From Planococcus lenghuensis (GTDB lineage Bacteria > Bacillota > Bacilli > Bacillales_A > Planococcaceae), in assembly GCF_001999905.1 (NCBI RefSeq), contig NZ_CP019640.1:276501-340500 (forward strand): a stretch of 64,000 nt of DNA, read 5' to 3'. The translations under genes were made by a program, and so were the position numbers. This document shows positions 58,312 to 64,000 of the stretch, piece by piece. Position 1 is the stretch's first letter, and every line of letters starts with the position of its first letter. The notes below the pieces were generated by a model. That model saw nothing but the letters and a program-made list of their open reading frames with translations. It made no database searches and was not told the DNA's origin.

Positions 58312-59580
58312 ATGACGAAACGGCTGACGCCAGAACAAGTGATTCAACTAATTGAAAGAGAAGCGGATATCATTGTACCGATTGCGAACGGGGAACCGAT
58401 TCGTTTACTTGATATTTTGGAAGAACGGGCATCCGCGTTATCAGGAGTAAAGGTTCATCAGATGCTGGCCCTGAAACCGCGGGCTTATATCAATGGAGAA
58501 CTGGAAAATCTGACACATGTCTCATATTTTCTGAGCGGTGCTACTCGCAAGGTGTATCAGCAGGCGAAGATGGAACTCGTGCCGAATAACTTTCATGAAA
58601 TGCCCCGGTTGCTCCGGAAAGTGACGAAGATGTCGATGATTATGACGGTTGCAGCACCGATGGATGAACATGGCTATTTCTCATTGGGTACCCAAGCTGA
58701 CTATATCGCCGAATTTGTCGGCAAAGTGCCGTTCGTCCTTGAAGTGAATACGAATATGCCGCGCACGTTCGGCCAGAATCAGATCCACATCAGCCAGATT
58801 GCCGGCTTTGTGGAGCATGAGGCTCCGCTGACAGAAGAAAAGACCGTACCGGTCAGTGAAAAAGACCAGCAAATTGCGGAAAAAGTGGTGGCGGATATTC
58901 AGGACGGTGATACGCTCCAAATCGGTATCGGCTCTGTGCCAAACGCCGTCATTTCGATGCTGAAAGACCATCGTCACCTTGGAATTCACACAGAAATGCT
59001 CCCATCAGCGATTGCGGATCTCGTTGAAGCCGGGGCAGTTGACGGAACGCGGAAATTCACAAATCCGGGCAAAATCATTGCGACGTTTGCATACGGATCG
59101 CAAAAATTATATGACTTCATTGACAATAATCCATCGCTCGAGTTTCTGCCGGTCAGTGTAGTGAATGATCCACGGGAAATTGCGAAAGAGAAGAATATCG
59201 TATCGGTCAATGCAACAACGGAAGTTGATTTATATGGCCAATGCGCCTCCGAGACCGTCGGCGGCAAATACTTCTCTTCAAGCGGTGGACAGGTCGATTT
59301 TGCGCGGGGTGTCCGATTTGCAGAGAACGGGAAAGGATATATCTGTACATACTCGACTGCGAAGGATGACAGCATTTCCCGTATTAAATTGCATCTTACA
59401 CCCGGGTCTGTCGTAACGACCGGAAAAAATGATGTGGATAATATCGTGACAGAGTATGGCATCGCCCGGCTGCATGGTGTTTCGCTGTCAGAGCGTGCAA
59501 AGCGCCTGATTGCTGTTGCCCATCCGAAGTTCCGGGAAGAGCTGACGCATGATGCCAAAAAACAAGGATTACTTATTTGA
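58312..59580 (+). CDS. Acetyl-CoA hydrolase/4-hydroxybutyrate CoA-transferase family protein
   Basis: This 422-aa CoA-transferase family I protein has the catalytic-Glu region in GIHTEMLPSAIADLVEAGAV and the CoA loops GIGSVPNAVI and TYSTAKDDSISRIKLHLTPGSVVTT. It should exchange CoA between acetyl-CoA and a short carboxylic acid, with 4-hydroxybutyrate as the classical substrate. ATG 58312 follows AGGAG at eight bases. It is 12 kb from the acyl-CoA cluster, so a connection is speculative. Confidence 0.88.
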   Translation: MTKRLTPEQVIQLIEREADIIVPIANGEPIRLLDILEERASALSGVKVHQMLALKPRAYINGELENLTHVSYFLSGATRKVYQQAKMELVPNNFHEMPRLLRKVTKMSMIMTVAAPMDEHGYFSLGTQADYIAEFVGKVPFVLEVNTNMPRTFGQNQIHISQIAGFVEHEAPLTEEKTVPVSEKDQQIAEKVVADIQDGDTLQIGIGSVPNAVISMLKDHRHLGIHTEMLPSAIADLVEAGAVDGTRKFTNPGKIIATFAYGSQKLYDFIDNNPSLEFLPVSVVNDPREIAKEKNIVSVNATTEVDLYGQCASETVGGKYFSSSGGQVDFARGVRFAENGKGYICTYSTAKDDSISRIKLHLTPGSVVTTGKNDVDNIVTEYGIARLHGVSLSERAKRLIAVAHPKFREELTHDAKKQGLLI

Positions 59581-59584
59581 TGAC

Positions 59585-59621
59585 AAGCTCTTTCCCTCGG
59601 CCGGGAAGGAGCTTTTTTGTT
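59585..59621 (+). terminator. Rho-independent terminator
   Basis: An imperfect stem (AAGCTCTTTCCC / GGGAAGGAGCTT) around TCGGCC, followed by T residues, ends the CoA-transferase gene. Confidence 0.8.
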
Positions 59622-59717
59622 GAACGTTAAATCAGAAAAGTGAGATAATAATTATAATAACTCTTTCTTCTCAATTCTTCGTACTTCCTGATCTTATCAA
59701 CCAAAGGAGGCAGTGCC

Positions 59718-60014
59718 ATGAAAGGAACGACAAGAACCATCACGCTTGCGGGAGCAGCTTTGGCGGGTTTTTATTTGTTGAAGAAAAATCGGGGCAAAGT
59801 CACGGACGAAATTAAGGAAGCTGTCGAGAACCCGGAACAGTTCATGGAAGAAGTGATTGAACAAGTCGATACGGTCAAGCGTATTCTGACAGCTGTGTAT
59901 ATGGAGATTTGGGGAGCGCCGCAGGATGAGGAAGATGGCCGGATGGTATCGGAAGGTGCGCTGACAAGTGTGCAGTATTATAACAAGAATCAGGAACCGG
60001 ACCGAATTGCCTGA
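59718..60014 (+). CDS. Small membrane-anchored protein (YtxH-like)
   Basis: This 98-aa protein has an N-terminal hydrophobic segment (ITLAGAALAGFYLLKK) and an amphipathic acidic helix (KVTDEIKEAVENPEQFMEEVIEQVDTVKRIL), the pattern of YtxH-type anchored stress proteins, though I cannot assign the family firmly. CAAAGGAGG lies upstream, and a terminator follows at 60029-60065. Its role is unknown. Confidence 0.75.
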   Translation: MKGTTRTITLAGAALAGFYLLKKNRGKVTDEIKEAVENPEQFMEEVIEQVDTVKRILTAVYMEIWGAPQDEEDGRMVSEGALTSVQYYNKNQEPDRIA

Positions 60015-60028
60015 CTCTCCCAAACACC

Positions 60029-60065
60029 AAGGACTTTCCCGCTGATCGGGACGGTCCTTTTTTTC
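60029..60065 (+). terminator. Rho-independent terminator
   Basis: A stem with AAGGAC / GTCCTT outer and CCCG / CGGG inner pairs, followed by seven T residues, ends the gene at 59718. Confidence 0.8.
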
Positions 60066-60071
60066 TGTTGA

Positions 60072-60127
60072 TTTACATACACAGGCAGATGCGGTATGCT
60101 GGTACGGTTGTATTATTACTTAGGTAA
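60072..60127 (+). promoter_or_regulatory. Promoter and MarR-type operator
   Basis: TTTACA (60072-60077) and TATGCT (60095-60100) with a 17-base spacer form the likely promoter. The palindrome TTACTTAGGTAA (60116-60127; 10 of 12 positions symmetric) sits just downstream of the predicted start, where an autorepressing MarR protein would block transcription of marR and the efflux gene. Confidence 0.6.
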
Positions 60128-60147
60128 ATAATGAAAGGGGTATGCTG

Positions 60148-60579
60148 ATGCCGCACCAATTATTCCACGAAATTCATCAGAAAGCCCGGCTGTCTGCCAA
60201 GGAAGTAAATGAGGCGTTAAAAGAGTACGGATTATTCAGCTCCCAATGGGGGATTCTTACATTGCTTGATCGACGGGGAGCGATGTCACAGACAGCGATA
60301 TGGCAGTACTTGAATGTTGAAGCACCGACAGTCACCCGAACATTGGCCCGGCTGGAAGAAACAGGATGGGTCGTGCGAAAAAAAGGACGGGATAAACGGG
60401 AACGAATGGCTTATCTGACAGAAAAAGCGAAACAGCTATTACCCGAAATCTCTGTTCAGGTGTCGAAACTGGAGGCTGAGCTGACTGCTGAGCTTACTGA
60501 GCAGGAACAGCAGCAATTACTGCTGCTCTTAAAAAAAATAAAATCGGGACAAGAAGAGAAGGAAGGATCAGATGACTGA
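60148..60579 (+). CDS. MarR-family transcriptional regulator
   Basis: This 143-aa winged-helix regulator has the DNA-binding helices in LFSSQWGILTLLDRRGAMSQTAIWQYLNVEAPTVTRTLARLEETGWVVRKKGRDKRERMAYLT, where the wing KKGRDKRERM is standard. ATG 60148 with AAAGGGG is the better start than 60142. It overlaps the MFS gene by 8 bases, the usual local repressor of a drug exporter. Confidence 0.92.
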   Translation: MPHQLFHEIHQKARLSAKEVNEALKEYGLFSSQWGILTLLDRRGAMSQTAIWQYLNVEAPTVTRTLARLEETGWVVRKKGRDKRERMAYLTEKAKQLLPEISVQVSKLEAELTAELTEQEQQQLLLLLKKIKSGQEEKEGSDD

Positions 60580-61744
60580 AAAACAGCCGATTTGGACAAA
60601 AAGTTTTATTAATATTTTCATCAGTACTTTTTTTGTGTTTGCGGTATTTTATGCATTGTTGACCCTGTTGCCAATTTATGTGCTGGATACATTTGACGGC
60701 ACGGCGGCTCAAGCGGGGCTCGTAGTGTCTGTGTTTCTTTTATCTGTCATTTTGCTGCGGCCGTTTACCGGGATGATTTTGGATAAATTCGGGAAGAAAC
60801 CGATGCTGCTGATCAGTGTGCTGATCTTTGGTTTGACCACATTCATATATGTTTTCACTGACTCGATCGGATTGCTGCTTGCGCTCCGCTTTTTCCATGG
60901 CCTGTCATTCAGTATCGCCACAACAGTGGCCGGCGCAATCGCTGCCGATATCATTCCGGCTTCGCGCCGCGGGGAAGGCATCGGCTATTACGGAATGGCG
61001 ATGAATCTTGCAGTGGTGGCAGGCCCTTTTATCGCACTGACCCTGCAGCCGCTGATCAGTTATGAAGCTATCTTTTTATTGTTTGGTGTTATCATGCTGG
61101 CGGGCTTCGTCTGCAGCTTGTTTGTGAAAGATGTAAGCACTGCTCCCGCCGAGAAGACCGGCCGGAAGCTATCGCTTGATAATATGCTGGAAAGAAGATC
61201 CTTTCCGATTGCATTCGTTGGTTTCTTTGTAGCTGTTGCGTATTCGAGTATTATTGCGTTCATCTCGATCTATGCAGAGACATTGGGGCTGATTCAGACA
61301 GCCGGTTTTTTCTTTGCCATTTATGCGGCAGCCATGCTTCTTGTGCGGCCATTCACAGGCCGGCTGTTTGATATAGCCGGGCCCACAGTCGTGATCATCC
61401 CATCATTTATACTGTTTTCGGCCGGTCTCTTTTTGCTCAGCATGACAACCACTTCCTGGCAGCTGTTGCTGTCAGGCGTGCTGGTCGGGCTTGGCTATGG
61501 AACGCTGCTCCCCAGTCTGCAGACGCTGGCAATTCAGGCGGCTCCGCATAACCGGAGTGCCTATGCCACCGCAACCTTTTTTATGATGTTCGATGCTGGA
61601 ATTGCTTCCGGCTCCCTGTTGCTTGGAGCTACTGTCGGTTTTCTGGGCTATGCCGATCTGTACCTCGCACTGGCGGTCGGTGTACTGCTGATTATTCTGC
61701 TGTACTTATGGCAGGCAAGCAGGCAAAGGATTCAAAGTAGATAA
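60572..61744 (+). CDS. MFS efflux transporter
   Basis: This 12-helix major-facilitator of 390 aa has the A motif in GMILDKFGKKPMLLI and RFFHGLSFSIATT typical of drug:proton antiporters. Paired with the MarR gene it likely exports a toxic compound and is induced when the repressor binds it. The substrate is unknown. Confidence 0.9.
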   Translation: MTEKQPIWTKSFINIFISTFFVFAVFYALLTLLPIYVLDTFDGTAAQAGLVVSVFLLSVILLRPFTGMILDKFGKKPMLLISVLIFGLTTFIYVFTDSIGLLLALRFFHGLSFSIATTVAGAIAADIIPASRRGEGIGYYGMAMNLAVVAGPFIALTLQPLISYEAIFLLFGVIMLAGFVCSLFVKDVSTAPAEKTGRKLSLDNMLERRSFPIAFVGFFVAVAYSSIIAFISIYAETLGLIQTAGFFFAIYAAAMLLVRPFTGRLFDIAGPTVVIIPSFILFSAGLFLLSMTTTSWQLLLSGVLVGLGYGTLLPSLQTLAIQAAPHNRSAYATATFFMMFDAGIASGSLLLGATVGFLGYADLYLALAVGVLLIILLYLWQASRQRIQSR

Positions 61745-62201
61745 TATGCTTCTCTTTTAGTTAGTATAGAAGAAGGCAACTTTCGGAGAAGGAGAATCAG
61801 ACATTATGGGGAAAATCAGCAGGCAATTGTACGAATATGTAATCGATAGAAAGCAGGATATGACTGATGCTTGGTTTGCCAGCCGGAGCAGCACAGACGG
61901 ATCTGTTTATGCAGCTAATGTCGACCCGCGGATTGAAGACCAGTTGCGGAAAGAGAACAGTGCATTCGTCGATGCGATTTCGCTTGTTTTTGTTGAAGAA
62001 AAAGAGACATATCGCCGCTATATTGAGGAATGGGCATCAACAATTGCACAGGAGCGGGTGAAAGGTGAAGTGCCGCTTGAGGAGATGACGAGCGCATCCA
62101 CCTTATTTCAATGAGGCGTAAGTGAGTCGGTTTTCTTTTGATTTCGATAATTCCGAACGGTATACTGAAGATAAGAAAACAGGTGTTCGGGATGCGGTTG
62201 G

Positions 62202-63338
62202 ATGAAAAAAGGAGAGCAGTTCGACCATTACGGGGTCAAGGTTCGCCTGCAGTTGAACGAAGACCAGCTGATTCAAGTGAAAAAGACCTTTGTCTGTCGG
62301 CGTTTCCTTTACAACCACCTGCTCGACAAGCGAAGCAAGGCGTGGGGTCGGCGCAACGAATCGCTGAATTTGAAGAAGCAGAAAGAATTCTTGAAGAACA
62401 TGAAACAGGCCTTCCCATGGCTGAAGGAAGTGGACAAATTTGCGCTTGAGAATGCGGTCTTTGATCTCGACCGGGCGTACCAGAACTTCTTCGAAAAACG
62501 GGCGAACTACCCGGTGTTCAAGTCGAAGCACAAAAAACAATCGTACAAAACGAACCAGACGAACAACAATATTGTGTTATCCGCAGATTTCAAGCAGGTA
62601 AAACTGCCGAAACTCGGCTGGGTGGCCTGTGCAGGCTCGGAAAACGTGCTGCAGCGGGCGAAAAAGCAAAACCACCGCATCAGCAGCGCGACCATTTCAG
62701 AGAAAGCAGGCGTCATTACCTGTTCCCTGCTGTTCGAGAAAGCGAAAACGCAAGCGGCACATCCGAAGACCGGGCAGGTCGGCATCGATATGGGGCTGAC
62801 GTATCTGTTCATCGATTCCAACGGCCATAAGGAGCCGAATCCCCGCTATTACGGGAAGGCCCAGAAACGGCTGGCAAAACTTCAGCGGAAACTCGCCAGC
62901 CAGCAGAAAAGCAGCCACCGCTACGGGAAGACGAAACGAAAAATCGCGAAGCTGCACGTGCTCATCGCCAACCAGCGGAAAGACCTGCACCACAAACTTG
63001 CCAAGCGCATCACCGACGACAACCAAGTCGTGTGCGTGGAGAACCTGCACATCCGGGGCATGGTGAAGAACAAACGGCTGGCAAAGCACATCCAGGACGC
63101 CGCCTGGTATCAGTTCCGCCGTTTCCTGACGTACAAAGCGGAAAGAAAAGGCGGACAGGTCCTGCTCGTCGACCGTTGGACAGCCACGTCCCGCGTCTGT
63201 TCGCATTGCGGAAAAAAGAAGACGCTTCTGAACCTGAACGAACGGAAATGGATCTGTGCGGCGTGCCGCACCGAGCATGACCGCGACATTAACGCAGCGG
63301 CCAACATTTTACGTGAAGGCTTGAAACAAATCGGGTAA
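62202..63338 (+). CDS. tnpB: TnpB, RNA-guided endonuclease
   Basis: This 378-aa TnpB looks complete, with an N-terminal wedge domain (VKVRLQLNEDQLIQVKK...RFLYNHLLDKR), the RuvC Asp in VGIDMGLTYLF, Glu in VCVENLHIRGM, a zinc finger CSHCG...CAAC, and the final Asp in DRDINAAANI. All three catalytic acids are present. The ATG has no strong ribosome site, as is usual for these genes. The RNA it uses should derive from the segment just downstream. Confidence 0.93.
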   Translation: MKKGEQFDHYGVKVRLQLNEDQLIQVKKTFVCRRFLYNHLLDKRSKAWGRRNESLNLKKQKEFLKNMKQAFPWLKEVDKFALENAVFDLDRAYQNFFEKRANYPVFKSKHKKQSYKTNQTNNNIVLSADFKQVKLPKLGWVACAGSENVLQRAKKQNHRISSATISEKAGVITCSLLFEKAKTQAAHPKTGQVGIDMGLTYLFIDSNGHKEPNPRYYGKAQKRLAKLQRKLASQQKSSHRYGKTKRKIAKLHVLIANQRKDLHHKLAKRITDDNQVVCVENLHIRGMVKNKRLAKHIQDAAWYQFRRFLTYKAERKGGQVLLVDRWTATSRVCSHCGKKKTLLNLNERKWICAACRTEHDRDINAAANILREGLKQIG

Positions 63339-63515
63339 CCCCCGCTGCCGCTGGAACAGCGGCCGATGCGCATGGAGGGACGGTAACACCAGGGAACCGA
63401 AAGGGGAAGGGGACGACCCGATGAAGTGCAGAAAAGTTCGGAAGGTCCATTATGGTAAACATGACGGAAAGTCATTGCCTTTCGAAGCTCCCCATTTCAA
63501 TGGGGAGTAGTTCAC
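63339..63515 (+). ncRNA. Predicted omega RNA (reRNA) of the second tnpB element
   Basis: The 177 bases from the tnpB stop to the GTAGTTCAC terminus contain several stems (CGCTGCCGCTGGAACAGCGG; CCCCATTTCAATGGGG) and should form the scaffold. The guide would start right after 63515 (GAAGTTGTTATGCAGCTCTG). Position and structure only; no covariance search was done. Confidence 0.55.
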
Positions 63516-64000
63516 GAAGTTGTTATGCAGCTCTGAATTTTCCGGCGGATTTACTGGAAATTTGTCCGCGATTTTTTTGAAGAACCGACTTATGCTGCTT
63601 CTGCAGAAGATGCGCTCCGCTGGAGTGATTGGGGGAATAGCGCATTCGATTATGTAATGGAGAGCTTTGTCCGCCACTATCAGAAAACCCATAAAAAAAT
63701 CCTGTTCGCCCAGCAGCAGATGATTAATGAATTGAGCAGCCCTGTCATTCCAATCCGGCCGGGAATCGGGATTTTGCCGCTCGTTGGGGATATTGATACC
63801 CATCGGGCAAAAGTCATCCTGGAAACGACGTTGGATCAAAGTGTGAACAAAGGGCTGCATACGTTGTATATCGATTTATCCGCAGTGCCGATCATCGATA
63901 CAATGGTGGCCCATCAATTGTTTCAACTGATGGAAGCGCTGAAAATCATCGGAGTGACTTCTGTTCTTTCTGGAATTCGTCCTGAAATTGCACAGACGGC

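Larger units (their letters stand above)
62112..63515 (+). mobile_element. IS200/IS605-superfamily (IS1341-type) tnpB element, intact
   Basis: A tnpB-only element on the plus strand, inserted in the rsbR-type gene. Its right end is a hairpin (CCCCATTTCAATGGGG) followed by AGTAGTTCAC ending at 63515, sharing GTAGTTCAC with the first element. The left boundary is within about 62109-62115. No tnpA lies within it, so mobility would need a TnpA from elsewhere. Confidence 0.8.
61806..64000 (+). pseudogene. RsbR-type stressosome protein, split by a TnpB element
   Basis: Bases 61806-62111 encode the RsbR N-terminal domain (MGKISRQLYEYVIDRKQDMT...VPLEEMTSASTLFQ) and stop. At 63543 the protein resumes (RRIYWKFVRDFF...) with the STAS domain, IDLSAVPIIDTMVAHQLF and SGIRPEIAQT, carrying both phosphorylation sites of RsbR paralogues, and runs off the window. 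Both halves are in the same frame; removing 62109-63542 (1,434 bases) would restore STLF-RRIYW. The element's end at GTAGTTCAC lies 27 bases before that point, so the exact junction is open. The truncated N-terminal protein cannot join the stressosome by its STAS domain. Confidence 0.85.

Noticed and set aside
1-64000. CRISPR arrays, tRNA and rRNA genes, integrase or prophage genes
   Set aside because: No regularly spaced direct repeats, no cloverleaf or rRNA sequence and no phage structural genes were seen by eye on either strand.

Overview
The window looks like chromosomal DNA of a Gram-positive, mid-GC member of the Bacillales, most likely Planococcaceae. The evidence is the strong AGGAGG ribosome sites with many GTG/TTG starts, the family-level matches (NreABC, NarGHJI, YpsA, YtoQ, DUF3219/YkvR, RsbR, SbcDC, BCCT), two near-consensus CcpA (cre) sites, lipoprotein signals, and the dispersed GC-rich intergenic repeats usual in that group. 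No rRNA, tRNA, CRISPR array or prophage was found.

Region 1 (1-24.7 kb) is a nitrate/nitrite respiration region. It holds narG (5' end outside the window), narHJI, the nreABC nitrate/oxygen sensing system and a hemerythrin-domain protein. A nitrate transporter NarK fused to a C-terminal PAS domain follows, with a complete molybdenum-cofactor set (moeB, moaB, moaC, moeA, mobB, moaE, moaD, mobA, moaA). The narK-moaA segment is bracketed by inverted copies of long intergenic repeat blocks (7.4-8.0 kb and 15.8-16.4 kb). An unrelated stretch (16.4-22.4 kb) carries a DUF2188 protein, an unknown protein, a sugar ABC importer without its ATPase, a DUF3219 protein and an erythromycin-esterase-family protein. 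Then come a Crp/Fnr regulator and a copper nitrite reductase (nirK) with a perfect TTGTGA-N6-TCACAA box upstream. Together these genes encode nitrate uptake, reduction to nitrite and reduction to NO.

Region 2 (24.8-31.7 kb) holds a degenerate TnpB (IS1341-type) element, a small GNAT protein, a catalase-related heme protein, ypsA, a threonine-dehydratase-like enzyme, a SnoaL-like protein, a 50-residue hydrophilic protein and a BCCT osmolyte transporter.

Region 3 (31.9-45.5 kb) is a large acyl-CoA catabolic cluster with a cre site and a TetR-type operator in its promoter. It encodes an SDR, two acyl-CoA ligases, a TetR regulator, a 3-hydroxyacyl-CoA dehydrogenase, two enoyl-CoA hydratases, a thioesterase, an APH-type kinase, a ComB-type phosphatase, an acyl-CoA dehydrogenase, a quinone-oxidoreductase-like enzyme and a phosphotriesterase-like lactonase. 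The kinase + acyl-CoA dehydrogenase + SDR + ligase set resembles the levulinate (lva) / ACAD10-11 logic for 4-hydroxyacyl-CoA, so I propose a route for gamma-lactones, 4-keto or 4-hydroxy acids.

Region 4 (45.6-64 kb) holds cstA with a small CC-ended protein and an ArsA/Get3-like ATPase, a zinc-type dehydrogenase, DUF4870, an IS1182-family element, ytoQ, a WYL-like mini-protein with a LexA-like box, and sbcDC. A PanE-family reductase, a CoA-transferase, a MarR/MFS efflux pair, and an rsbR-type stressosome gene split by a second, intact TnpB element close the window.
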